The notes under the pieces: generated by a model
The model's database searches: none
What the model was told of the DNA's origin: nothing
What the model saw: only the letters and a program-made list of their open reading frames with translations
From: Gigaspora rosea
Lineage: Eukaryota; Glomeromycota; Glomeromycetes; Diversisporales; Gigasporaceae
Assembly (NCBI GenBank): GCA_003550325.1
Contig: QKWP01000058.1
Span: 8,365-72,364, forward strand
Direction: 5' to 3'
Length of the DNA stretch: 64,000 nt
Translations under genes and position numbers: made by a program
In this document: positions 45,161 to 57,107 of the stretch, in pieces
Layout of the letters: each line of letters begins with the position of its first letter
How positions within the stretch are numbered: position 1 is the first letter of the stretch

Positions 45161-46523
45161 CATGCCTGTCCATATTAAAACTCTATGATTGGAACAAATG
45201 GCTTGACATCTATCTACTTTTATAGTTCTGATTAGTCATCACATTTTCATTAGATTAATTCATCGAAAGTTCATTTTACTAATAAGAAATTCTGGCATTA
45301 TCGTTAGAGTTGAGCTTAGGGTTAGGGTTAAAGTTAGTACAATTTTTAAAAAAAAACTTATTGATGAACTACAGCTATCTTTTTCTGAAGTTCTTTCAGT
45401 TTCATTCTAAAAACTACCTAACACTTTGTTGTCTTTGGAAATTCATTCTGAAAATAGTGATCTAATTTCTGAAGAACTAGAAGATTCATACCGAAAGAAT
45501 TTCAGAAATTGTGAATAAATTAATCTTATCAGTAAATTACTTGCCAGTGAAATGGCATGGATCCGAATTATTGTAATATGATTTGTGGTGATATGTTTTA
45601 TATTTTAGATTATTAATTATTATAGCATATTCGTAATTTAATTAATTATAGCAGCATAATTCAATAATTACAATAATTTATAGCATCGACCTTGCATAAA
45701 GTACCATGGCACTTATTCATGAACTTTTTCTGTTTTTTTTTGGAGATACTTTATGTATGGACAATATTGTATATGCTTGTAAATTCAATTAAATCTTAAT
45801 TTAACCTATTTTCCGTTCCTGGTTTTAGGGCAACTTCGTTGTGCAGCTACCTTAGAGTTAACTGTATTAAAAAAAATTTACAAACCTCACTTTACTGACC
45901 AAGCTATTATTTAAACCAATTATAAAAATTTGCATGGCCTTAATACAAATCTTTATCTGTTCTGCTATAAATCATAACATGAAAATGATAAAATGTTGAT
46001 AATTTTACTACGATACGATATAGCATACACTATTCTAACTCCCTTTAAACAATTTATGAGCCTAGTTATATAAAAAAAAATTTAATGAACTAGCCTATTG
46101 ATCTGAAATAGATGATTTTTTTGCAGATATAATCTTAGATCCCGTATATGAAATAATAATAAAATTGATCAAGAAACCATTTTATTATTACACTATCAGA
46201 AAACATATGCCTCTATTATAGATAATAAAAAGTTTAAGATCAGAAATAAAACACATAAGGCTGTGCTGTTCTTTTAGAGCAAATAAATTTAAATAAATCT
46301 ATTTTGATATATATATATTTATATCTATACTAAATAAAAAACAATTTAAGAAGTTCTAGCATTATATTTAAATCTTTATTTTACTACTTAAACTTAAATA
46401 TTTTTTATTAACAGTAAAATAATTTTAATACGAATATACTAAAATGCAAACTATTTTATAAAAACAATAAAATATATTTATATATTGTAAAAAATATTAT
46501 TTAAGACTGCATTTATTGAAATA

Positions 46524-46594
46524 TGGGGTGAAGTCAATAGAAATGGGACAAATTTATCTAATAAATTTGTCCCATTTCTATTGACTCCACCCCA
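46524..46594. mobile_element. 71-base hairpin MITE with known empty site
   Basis: It is nearly one perfect hairpin from TGGGGTGAAGTCAATAGAAA to its complement, with a 3-base loop. TA flanks both sides, and copy A has the unfilled 'gaaatatattg', which proves insertion at TA. Confidence 0.92.
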
Positions 46595-46942
46595 TATATT
46601 GTCTTTTAAATATCTTATCCGTATTTTGGCATATTTTATATAATTCCAAAACTACCCACAGATCATGCTCGTATTTTATGTTGAATTATTGTCTACCTTC
46701 CGAAAAATTCTATTTGTTTATATAATAGTACCTATTTATATTTATAGTTGACTAAGTCGACTAAGTCAACTAAAGACATATCAACTTGAAACACTACTAA
46801 TAAGATCTAATTTTGGAATTTAAGCTTTTTATTTTGTATACACTTTTTTACGTTAATTACTATTTTATTAACTACAACATCTAATTTTTTTTAAATCTTT
46901 TCACTAACTTTGATCAGTTACTATAGTGTGGATTAAATTTTA

Positions 46943-49133
46943 TTAATTTATTATTTTTACCAAGTAAACATCTTTTTTGTGAATATTAATAGTTGTATCT
47001 TTCTCAAAAAAGGTTTGTACATTATGTGCAAAGAAAAAAAGTGCTCTATTTTCATATTCCATTATCTCAACAAGAGCTGATTTTCGTTTGTCACCAATTC
47101 TACCATCTTTCAAAGTTTTTTGAAAGAAATGTAATACATGGCAATGATTTTTCTTCTCTATGGTAGAGCAAGAAAATGAATGGATGCCAAAAAGTTTCAT
47201 ATATAGTGGAATATGATAAACTAGAGTATGTATATAGCATTATATCATTTGGCCTGTACAACTATTTAATAAAATGTTGTTGAATTAGAATTACCAGATG
47301 AACATGTTAAAACATGTTTATCCAAGTGAATGTTTTTTTTTAAATTCATATCCAGTTATTCGATGCATATGCATATCTTGATATAACTCATTAAGTTATT
47401 CCATAGCTGTCTTATTTGCATGATCATTAAATAAAATATTTAAATTAAAACATTGTAGCACTTTAAGTTTATCTTCCCCTGTTAAAGAAGTTGATTTCCA
47501 ATTTACTATTTAGGTTTTGCCACCAATGAAAATTAACCTTTATTCGTTTCATTTCTTGAGTAATTGCTATTTGAATTTTTGCATTTGTTTGTGCTTGTGT
47601 TTCATTTATTAAGAGTAGCCATAATCGGTCAGTAATTCGTAACAGAACATGAAGTTCATCTACAATCCAGTGAGTTAATGGAATCATAGAAATAGAGGAG
47701 AATGTTCATAACCTGGAATTTTTAAATAATTATTATGTATATTTACAATATTCTTAGAAATGTTCTAATTATAATTTAAAATTCCATTTTGATCTTTATG
47801 AATTAAACACCAAAGACAAAAATAATACGAATTTGCTGCTTTGTGCCCATGCAAAGAGCTAAAAACTTCCAACCTGCTGAAAAATATAATTGAATTTGCC
47901 ATTTCCAGCTGTCCTTATCAATATATCCATTTGCAAGATTATTTAAATCTGTGATTAATGGTGTTAAAGCTATTTTTAATATATCACATATTTCAATATC
48001 GGGATACAATAAAAGAGTAAAATGATAGTTGGAATTATATAAATTTACTGTATCATTTAACAAAGTAAAGTCACCATAACATGTTTTACTTTGTGCCCTA
48101 CATTTCTACTATCTCCGGAGATTCAAATATGTAATACAGAATTTGTATGATTTACAATCCCTCTTTTTAACCATACTGGTATAATATATGCAAGAATATC
48201 TCTAATTGATTGATAAGTAGCTTTTCCAATCGAATTTGTTGCTTCTTGTATAATTTCTAAATTACTAATCATTTCTATATTTTATTCATTATATTCTTCA
48301 GAATGCTTTTGAAATGATGATAAATTTTAAATCGATTATATGAATTGGGACAAATTTTGATATTTGAAAATTAATTTGCAAATCATGCCCAATTGCAGCT
48401 AGTAATCGATATGTATTTCGTGATATTCCTCCAATATCCATTGCTTTCACACAGCTTGTTTCTGTAGTTCAATATTTTTGCTATTTAATTCTTCATAATT
48501 AATATGAAATCTTCATGCACCTACTAAAAAAATTAATCCTTCAAGTGAACCATTATCATCCTCATTAAGTGCTTGCGATGCTTGTTGTTCAAATAAATTT
48601 AAAAGCTGATTTCCAAAGTTTTTACTATGCTTTAATTGCATTGAGTTACCAGGATCTTCACGCCTTTTTGATGTAGACTGTTGATCTCGAATTTTATTAA
48701 TTGAAGTCCAAAGACATAACACCATTTAATTTAGTTTTTTTTGGTGTAGGTTTTTGACCAGTTTTTGTTCAATATCAATAGATGCTAATTCATGATACCG
48801 TTGTATATAAAGATTTGTAGCATTTGATGCACTTTTATTTGATATAACAATTTCAGTATTATTGTTATAAATGAATTCGATTTTAAATTCAGGCATTTTG
48901 TCCTGGTATTGAATTGAGCATGTTATAATTTTTTTGTGATTGATTACTTCCAAAAGCAGTCTTAACAATTAATTATGAGGAATTCGATATTGATTTGGCT
49001 TTGCCGTATAAACAAGACATTTTTATTAGGATATATATATTCCTATTTGAATAATATCATAGGTAAATAGCAGATATGTTGTTGAAGTTTTTGCTACAAT
49101 TGTAGAATTTGTATAATCGCTAGTTTTAGACAT
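46943..49133 (-). pseudogene. Decayed transposase, copy 2 (same family as 31105-33445)
   Basis: Coding probably began at ATG 49133 and runs on the minus strand with many stops and frame changes. Shared landmarks with copy 1, in order: SNKSASNATNL; ISGDSRNVG with H.M.T after it; WQIQLYFSAGWKFLALCMG; WIVDELHVLLRITDRL; and FSCSTIEKKNHCHV followed by EIMEYENRALF. Here the Glu before KKNH is kept. The long insert between the Cys pair and DELH seen in copy 1 is shorter. The element ends were not found. Confidence 0.65.
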
Positions 49134-49340
49134 TTTATATATTTTAAAAAAGAGTTGTCTTTTTTTCAAAAAAAAAAGATATTATATAAATATATTTATA
49201 ATAAATAATAATCACTATCGTTATTATATTAAGTGCTAATCATTATCGTTATCATACGTCAATGCACATGACTCACTCGATAAACAAATATTTTTTAGAG
49301 CAATTCCATAAATTCGCCGACATGAAAAATTGTTACAGCT
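49134..49340. other. Intergenic
   Basis: AT-rich sequence upstream of the copy 2 transposase, without further features. Confidence 0.4.
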
Positions 49341-49370
49341 AAATAATGACCCCATTTATTATAATGATAT

Positions 49371-49439
49371 GAGAAAATCCAGCAATTATTCAAATTGTAG
49401 AAGCAGGATATCCAAGCAGTTCAAAACTCTCGCTCTAAT
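49371..49439 (+). pseudogene. Start-of-gene fragment, ENPAIIQI family, copy 1
   Basis: One frame reads ENPAIIQIVEAGYPSSSKLS and then stops. The same protein start occurs at 58238-58306 (METTFHDENENPTIIQIPET) and 63861-63950 (ETSFYDNDENSAIIQIEETG). I do not recognise the family. It is a broken copy of a multi-copy gene start. Confidence 0.45.
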
Positions 49440-49447
49440 ATGTATAA

Positions 49448-49597
49448 GATATTGGTCATGCAACGATTAATATCATGAAATTAGTTTTGTCGGAGCAAAT
49501 GATTGGCTGACATGTGCCGCGTAGCGGCACGTTTCTACCAATCATTTGTTCCGACAGAACAAATTTTGTGATATTTATCATCGCATGATCCAATATC
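49448..49597. mobile_element. Hairpin MITE of 150 bases
   Basis: The arms run from GATATTGGTCATGCAACGAT to the complementary end ATCGCATGATCCAATATC. The centre is the perfect palindrome GTGCCGC-GTA-GCGGCAC. Confidence 0.8.
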
Positions 49598-49819
49598 GAT
49601 GTTATCGTGCAATTATGATCATGATTTAAAAGTTGTGATTGGCTAACTGAGTTTTAATTTGGGATTGTTGTGCTTACGTAATAACATAAAAAAAATAACA
49701 ATAAGAAATTTTTTCATGATCATATGAGTTTGCACGATATCTGAAATTGATTCCATAGCATATGGTGTCGAGGATATCGCCCAAATCGTTTGTACACCTA
49801 GAATGAAATTTGTATACTA

Positions 49820-50061
49820 GGGTGATTCAAACCTAATGCTAAGGGTTTCTGATTTCAAATTAAATTAGTGATGTAATTATTTTTGAAATCAGTGCTTCGT
49901 AAACTTTATTTGTTTTAATTTGTAAGCTTATTTATATATTAAGGATGCTTATTTCATCTCCAAATAACACCTATTTCATTATCTGATTTCAAAATTTCAA
50001 AACAGAAATAGGACTTTTAAACCCCTACTTGTTTTTGAAATAAGTTAACTTTGAATCACCC
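49820..50061. mobile_element. TA-target MITE with GGGTGATTCAAA ends
   Basis: It begins TA|GGGTGATTCAAA and ends TTTGAATCACCC|TA. No open frame. It shares the GGGTG start with the elements at 9225 and 53370. Confidence 0.75.
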
Positions 50062-50063
50062 TA

Positions 50064-51565
50064 CTCTATCATTAACGCGTTTATATATGATATTCACCTA
50101 TATATTAATCTATCGAGAATGTAACAATATTTAACTAATTAGTGATATACCATTATAATTCATACTTGATTATGGGCACGTAAGTAATTTTTACTATGAC
50201 AATATAATGATATAATATTCATATAATTTGGATTGGTTGGATTGAATAATTTAAGTAGAATAGATTCATGTTAAAAAAAAATTGAATCATGCATGATGAT
50301 TTTTTTTTTCGCACTTATCAACAAATTAATTCATAATTCTGTTTATTTTATAAACATGCTGGCACGGTTCATAGTTATAAGAAAGATTAATAATAAAGGA
50401 GTCTTTTGTAGCACATGAGAATGATGTGCAATAAAATTATTAACCATTCGCTATGAACGTCGTTTTTTATTGATTATTAATTCATCAGAACAGTAAAAAA
50501 TCCGAAAAGAAAAAAAAGCTGCAAATCTAAAATAATGAATTGTAATATATCTATGAGAAACTATTAGATATTTTAAAATTTTGCATATCCATTTATAAAT
50601 GCGATTGTGAAATTTTCTTATTACTCTGCTTAGCACTGTAAGCACAGGAACAAGAGAGTAGACTATTTACAACGCTTTCAAGTTTGTAATACAGCAATTT
50701 CTTTTTTTTAAAAATTTTGTTATAAATGGTTGATTGTACTAGCTATGTTCACGAAGTTGAGACTTCATTATAAATGGTTGATTATACTAGCTGTGTTCAC
50801 GATGTTAAGATAGTTGAGGCGTTAAACAAAGAGTTAAAATGTTTATTAATTTTTCCTTTTTTTGATCGTGTAATAATTCGACATAACAAACTTTGTGAAA
50901 TTAATAATATATTTGATACACACAGTATAAAGGTTAACTGAATATGCATAGTAAGTACTTTTAGCGATTGTTTAGCCTTCAATAATCGGTTTAACTATTT
51001 TGAATAAGTTTTATTTAATAATCTACCAATACGAATACACTTCAGAGGTTAATGAGACTCTACTTTTCGGAGCAATGTTAGAATACCGAAATTTACTGGC
51101 CAACTATTATCTTAATTTATCGAGTTCATTTAATAAATTCTCACCTCCTTGAAGTCAAATTGCTACTTTACTAATTCCCTTTTTTATGCTGTACCATGCC
51201 TCTCTACTGACGGATCCAAAGCTTCTTAGTTGGTGGAATGTCACAAAACCAATAAAATGTATCAATTTATATGATTCCACAATCACCAATATATGCATTT
51301 AAATCAATTATTTACAATGAACAACTCCAAATATCAACAATTTTAATATAATGTTTTTAGGATGTGAAAATGTAAAGGATCATTAATTTAATATTAGATT
51401 AATAAACTGTATATGTAGATTATGTCAATTGGTATGTATAATGAATTAAGTTTATTATAAACTTATTCGAGCTTATTTTATCTCAAACTCGAGATGTTAA
51501 ATTCAATAAGAAATACATCTGTCAAACATATTAAATTACAGTGTAAAAAAAATTGTGCATATAAA
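50064..51565. other. No gene seen
   Basis: AT-rich. A 40-base block 'ataaatggttgattatactagctgtgttcacg' is present twice at about 50719-50762 and 50770-50812. This stretch holds the region downstream of the kelch gene. Confidence 0.5.
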
Positions 51566-53240
51566 TTATATGTATTGATTAGATCCAGGCGTTGGAATAG
51601 GATAATCTTCGCGATTATTATATTTTTTATAAAGGAAAAATCCTACAACTGCTATGATACCAATAGCAGCAACTACACCTATACCAATACCAATTTTTGC
51701 ACCTAATGAAAATGAATTAGAGTTTTTTAAGCTTGTTGAATTAGATCCATATATATTTGATGCATCAAAAGTATTGACCCATGTATAGTTTTTCGTATTT
51801 AAAATATATAAATTAGTATTGAATGCTAATTGGGCTGATGATGGCAGTGGTTGTGAAGTAACAATTTGCCCTAATATTTGTAAATTAAATATTATAATAA
51901 ATTAGAAATTTGCAAATGACAAGAATCAAAAAAATATAATATAACATTGATGAATTGTAATTCACAAAAATATTTTTTATCATCTGATTTAGAGCACAAA
52001 TCGAATATTTAAAATTTAATTTAAGTGTTATAATTACCAAATGCAACAATCATATATATTCCATATAATGCTGCTGAATGATACACAAGTGATTGTGGTG
52101 GTGCGTTATTTGTAGTAATAGCCTTCCATGCATACGGTGTAACGCCTACATCTAATGTAGCAACTTCAGGTTGTACTTGTGATTTAGCGGATCCAATTCC
52201 ACCGTAAATAAGAATAAGCCCATCTTGAGCTATTTAAAAATTTAATATAAATGATTAAAATATTAAAAATATTAAACAATAATGATATTACTATTAAGGT
52301 ATATATACTTAAAACAGTTGAATGTCCACTACGAGATCCAATTGAATCGCCACGAGTTGTCTAAAACAAAACTGTTGTTATAATCTTTTAAGATAGTATG
52401 AAATAATTATATCATCATGCGAAAATACCATAGATAACCATTTTAAATTTACTGTATCAAACGATGGAATCTACTTGATTAATTTAATTAGTTATTATAT
52501 AATATAAAAACTTAAATTTCCTTAATTACAGTAAATTATAAATACCTCATTCATATCAATAATACCATCATTAGAAATACCACCAATGTAAAATATGAGA
52601 TTGTCTTTCAGCACAACACTATAAAATATGCGACAGATGGGGTTTTAGGCAAAGTTAATGTTAACCATCTCATCGCTTTTGTGTCAAAAATATTGGTATC
52701 ATTATAAACAATACTAGTGGTTTCCGCCGTCAAATTTGTTAAATATCCTCCAAAGAAATAATATTTTCCATTACTATCAGCAACGCCATTCATGTCTACA
52801 CGTCCTAAAAATGTATTGTTAAAATTGTCGATATTTGGGGTTGTCCATTGTAAATTATTGGTATTAAATGCATATACAGATGGTTGTGGAATCATAAGTA
52901 TTGATGAATTTTGCTTGTCCTGTGTCATTCCACCAACTAAGTAAACTGTGGATCCGTCAGTAGAGAGACATGGCATAGCATCAAAAAGCGGAGTTGGAAT
53001 TGGTGAAGCAGTAATTTGACTCCATGGAGGTGAGATTATATTAAACGAATTTAATAAATTAAGATAAAGTACTTCGTCAGTGAACCTTGGATTCTTTGTA
53101 TTACCTCCAAAAAAGTAGAGATTGGACCCAACTAACACACTTTTTTGCCCAAATCTAGTCGCAGGGCTAAAACATGTCACATTTGTGAGTGATAAACCAA
53201 TAACTATTAGCGAAGATAACAATAATCTAAAGGGATTCAT
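51566..53240 (-). CDS. Kelch-repeat secreted/membrane protein, five exons
   Basis: ATG at 53240. Exons: 52546-53240, 52429-52470, 52309-52360, 52038-52229 and 51566-51870. All introns are GT-AG (75, 68, 79 and 167 bases) and exons 2-5 join in phase. A signal peptide covers residues 1 to about 23. Kelch blades follow with the YFFGGN, VYLVGGM, KYYFFGGY, IFYIGGI and LILIYGGIG motifs. Near the C-terminus is one membrane helix (IGIGIGVVAAIGIIAVVGFF) and a short basic tail (YKKYNNRED), so this is a type I membrane protein. Several N-glycosylation sites precede it. Exon 1 is one base out of phase near 52620, at a T run before SVVLKDNL; this is either a sequencing error or a break. The partner and function are unknown; kelch proteins usually bind other proteins or sugars. 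It is the only clear host gene here. Confidence 0.85.
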
Positions 53241-53369
53241 TTCGTTAACTTCTGAAACAAAATTGGTAAAGCACGTACGTTCGTATGTGTATACGGATAA
53301 CTTTTATACTTTATGTATCAACTATCACAAATGTTTCACATTCTTTATTTTCAAACTTTCACAAATATA

Positions 53370-53690
53370 GGGTGTTTTCTATTAAAAGGGCCCATTTTTA
53401 CATATATTTTATTTTGAGATAATTGAGTTTTTGTTTTGATTTTCGGACTGATCCGGGATTAATCAAATTTCACGATTTTGATTGGTGAAAGACAGCAGGT
53501 GACTATCGGGTAATCTCGTGGTGTGTTGGCTCTACGCAATTTTTCTTTTACATTATCTTGATTTTTTATTATGCAAATCGACTTTCATTTATAATTAAAA
53601 AATGTCAACCGTGTCAAAATTTATATGAATCTAATGAAAACTCATTTTTCAAAAAATTGTAATAATGGGCCCTTTAATAGAAAACACCCC
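53370..53690. mobile_element. TA-target MITE with GGGTGTTTTCTATTAAA ends
   Basis: The inverted ends GGGTGTTTTCTATTAA / TTAATAGAAAACACCC are next to TA-containing flanks. The interior matches the 9225-9785 element in reverse. It lies in the upstream region of the kelch gene, about 130 bases from its ATG, so it could affect its promoter (inference). Confidence 0.85.
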
Positions 53691-54479
53691 ATATATTGTT
53701 AGTTTCACAAAATTTGTCGGAAAAACTTAATATTTTCCAAAATTGGGATCCTTAAGCGATCTTCTACTATTTGTTCAAAATCGAACCTAAATTGGTACAA
53801 TACTCTATCAAGCTCTCCCATCGATCGTAACACCGGTCCTTGTAAACATAACTGTGATACTCGTATCACCCAATCAAATTTCTTGATCAGGTGTAACGTA
53901 GATCATATGATGTTTGTTTACATCTGACAGCATATCGGCTGATTTGATTTTTTGGGCCTTTTTTCGATAAACTGTTACTCGAAAATTTGCACGTTGAAAA
54001 ACTAACAAATGAAGCACTTATTACAACTAACAAAAGAGCTTCTTTGACGTCTAGACAAGTTAAAAAGCCAATAAAACTCAATAAAAGAGCTTGCTAAGTT
54101 GTAGAAAGAAGTGCTTTTACCGTTTGTTGAAATATTCGGGTGTTTTAGGAGGAGAACGATGGGTTTATGATGGGTTGGCAACTTCAAGGATAAATTCGGA
54201 AGCAAATTTTTAAAAAACTGACCTTTTTAACACATATTTGGCTTATAATTAAATATATAAGCACCATAATTTTCCACGTATTTAATTATAAACACAAGGT
54301 TAGTTAAAAAGGCCGTTCTTATGAAAATTCGTACTGTAATAAATTTTAAGTACGAAATTTCTTTGATAATCCTCAATCATGATTGGTTGATTTTGGGGTT
54401 GAAACAAATCGGCCGATATGGTAAGTAATTACGTCATTTTTTGGCCAATAAGATCTTATGCATTAGGATATGACGTAAT
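53691..54479. other. No gene seen
   Basis: AT-rich with a 'gatcaggtgtaac' word at 53887. Short open frames show no coding features. Confidence 0.45.
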
Positions 54480-56420
54480 TAGTGATGTGCCACGTACAGT
54501 ACTGTACGTACTGTACGCTAAAATTTTTGCAGATCATTTATTAAGAGGGGTCGATAGAAATATTTATGTGCCAATTGACCAATCAAATTCGTTAATTGAT
54601 CAACACCCGAAGAAGCTTTCTTGTTAGATAAATTAAATTTGTACATATTGCATCTAAAGTAGCGATCTATCTAAAGTAGCTACTTTAGATATATAAAGTA
54701 GCGCCTTAATAAAATTAAGCAGATATGTACATAGTATATTACTAATTTGCTATATTAAATATTTGCTTATTAAAATAGTTTTAAACATTACATTAATTAT
54801 AATATAGACTAACATTAAAAAAAATTAAAATATGGATACTAATTTAATTTTATTATATGTTCTTAATTTTTTATATAAGCACTATACGTACTTAGTGATG
54901 TGCCATTTATATGATGTCCAAATTTTTTTAGCGTACAGTACGTACAGTACGTATAGTACTTATATAGTAAAATTGCTCTAGTGGTTATATTCTAAAATTT
55001 TTTTTTAATATTAGTCTATATTACAATTAATATAATATTTAATTCTATTTTAATAGATAAATATTTAGGTCGTTCGAAGTTAATTATCTGGTTAACATCA
55101 CTTTCCAGGATTCCCAGAAGAGAGGCAAATGAAACGAACATATAAAATGAACAAACTGTAGTAAATCTATTATAAACGAATTGATTTCAAGTTAAATTTA
55201 GTTCAGAGATTTTAGTCGAGTTGCTAATTAGGTCAGATAAATTTGATTCAATAGCAAAAAAAAAAAAAAAAATAAATAAAAAATTATAAAATGCATTTAT
55301 CAAGAAAAAGACTTCGTACGTATAGGCAAAATTCTCGTGATCTAGTGATCGGATCTGCATCATTTTAAAGTATGCAGCTAGTGATGTGTAATCATTAAAA
55401 TAATACCCAAATTTTTTTAGCGTACAGTACGTATAGTGCTTATATAAAAAATTAAGATCATATAATAAAATTAAATTAGTATCTATATTTTAATTTTTTT
55501 TAATGTTAGTCTATATTATAATTAATGTAATGTTTAAACCTATTTTAATAAGCAAATATTTAATATAGCAAATTAGTAATATACTATGTACATATCTGCT
55601 TAATTTTATTAAGGCGCTACTTTATATATCTAAAGTAGCTACTTTAGATAGATCGCTACTTTAGATGCAATATGTACAAATTTAATTTATCTAACAAGAA
55701 AGCTTCTTCGGGTGTTGATCAATTAACGAATTTGATTGGTCAATTGGCACATAAATATTTCTATCGACCCCTCTTAATAAATGATCGGCAAAAATTTTAG
55801 CGTACAGTACGTACAGTACGTACAGTACTGTACGTATAGTACTGTACGTGGCACATCACTATACGTACTGTACGCTAAAAAAATTTGGGTATTATTTTAA
55901 TGATTACACATCACTAGCTGCATACTTTAAAATGATGCAGATCCGATCACTAGATCACGAGAATTTTGCCTATACGTACGAAGTCTTTTTCTTGGATAAA
56001 TGCATTATATAATTTTTTATTTATTAATTTTTTTTTTTTTGTTATTGAATCAAATTTATCTGACCTAATTAGCAACTCGACTAAAATCTCTGAACTAAAT
56101 TTAACTTGAAATCAATTCGTTTATAATAGATTTACTACAGTTTGTTCATTTTATATGTTCGTTTCATTTGCCTCTCTTCTGGGAATCCTGGAAAGTGATG
56201 TTAACCAGATAATTTACTTCGAACGACCTAAATATTTATCTATTAAAATAGCATTAAATATTATATTAATTGTAATATAGACTAATATTAAAAAAAATTT
56301 TAGAATATAACCACTAGAGCAATTTTACTATATAAGTACTATACGTACTGTACGTACTGTACGTACTGTACGTACTGTACGCTAAAAAAATTTGGACATC
56401 ATATAAATGGCACATCACTA
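54480..56420. mobile_element. hAT-like foldback element, X-Y-inverted X-inverted Y
   Basis: The ends are TAGTGATGTGCCA and TGGCACATCACTA, with the 8-base target duplication GACGTAAT at 54472-54479 and 56421-56428. Inside, block X (54480-54893) returns inverted at about 55380-55860, and block Y (54894-55380) returns inverted at about 55860-56420. Every junction carries runs of GTACAGTACGTACTGTAC-type palindromes and 'gtgatgtg' ends. There is no transposase. TIR style and 8-base duplication fit hAT (family knowledge). Confidence 0.85.
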
Positions 56421-56480
56421 GACGTAATCATTAGAGTAACGTTTTTGAGACCGTAAATCCTATGATAACGGTCTCACAGA

Positions 56481-56563
56481 AGAGACCAACTTGATTCTGT
56501 GTTTTACATTACCCTCCTCTACCCTCTGGGTGTAATGTAAAACACAGAATCAAATTGTTCTCT
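56481..56563. repeat. Short hairpin
   Basis: A 32-base stem (AGAGACCAACTTGATTCTGT and onward to CATTAC) pairs with 56532-56563. The loop is C/T-rich. A second small hairpin, GAGACCGT/ACGGTCTC, lies just before it. Confidence 0.75.
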
Positions 56564-56984
56564 CCTAACTTGAAATAGCATGAAATTTGCTTTAGTAAGA
56601 TTACTTTATTACTTAATATTAAGAAATCAGTTTCAATTGAAGATTTGGTTGTACCTTGTATGCTGTTTGTGATGTTTGAAATTGATAACGTTCGTGTATT
56701 TTCTATTTTTAGAAAACTGCATATTGATATTGATAATTGGACAAAAATTTTATATAATGGCAATTTGCCTAGTTGAGCCAAATTGCCGTTATACGTCCAA
56801 TAATCGTGTTATCTGGCAATTACCCCGATCCAAATGATGACAAATCAGAAAAAACATCTTTTACTTTCTTAAGGCGAAAAAAAATTTTTAACGCATCCTA
56901 TATACAAGTATCTCTCAGTTCCTCGTGTTTTTATTTCGCCCTACATACTTTTGCTTGTGCTGGAAGCTCGAGGTCGCTGGAAGT

Positions 56985-57107
56985 TCAAATTGGACCAACT
57001 AATACACTAGTTTGTCCAACTCGAGGATTAGGGCTAAAACATACCACATTTATGAGTGTTAAACTAAATAATATTGGCAAAAATAACAATGCTCTAAAAG
57101 GATACAT
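56985..57107 (-). pseudogene. Broken copy of the kelch gene start
   Basis: From ATG 57107 the minus strand reads MYPFRALLFLPILFSLTLIN, VVCFSPNPRVGQTSVLVGP and then stops after one more codon. This matches the first 42 or so residues of the kelch protein (MNPFRLLLSS..., CFSPATRFGQKSVLVGS). The upstream 'aaattggtaaagyacgtacgt' is also shared, so the duplication included promoter sequence. The rest of the gene is absent. Confidence 0.8.

Larger units (their letters stand above)
43536..45850. mobile_element. Insertion in copy B, composite
   Basis: Copy A reads straight through this position ('gagcttctattagttaactg'). The block begins 'accacgaacgaagtttcaca', contains a 49-base tandem array (44098-44690), a hairpin MITE (44861-45160) and a remnant of a CCGACA-type MITE (45266-45420). 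It ends with the 'ggttttagggcaacttcgttgtgcagctacc' type end also seen at 38050-38098. No clean terminal repeats of its own were found. Confidence 0.65.
43187..47608. repeat. Duplicated segment, copy B
   Basis: The partner of copy A. It carries about 2.3 kb at 43536-45850 and a 71-base hairpin MITE at 46524-46594 that copy A lacks. Beyond 47608 the sequence continues into the rest of a decayed transposase. Confidence 0.9.

Noticed and set aside
54418-54627. Small plus-strand frame
   Set aside because: It straddles the left target duplication and end of the foldback element and shows no domain.
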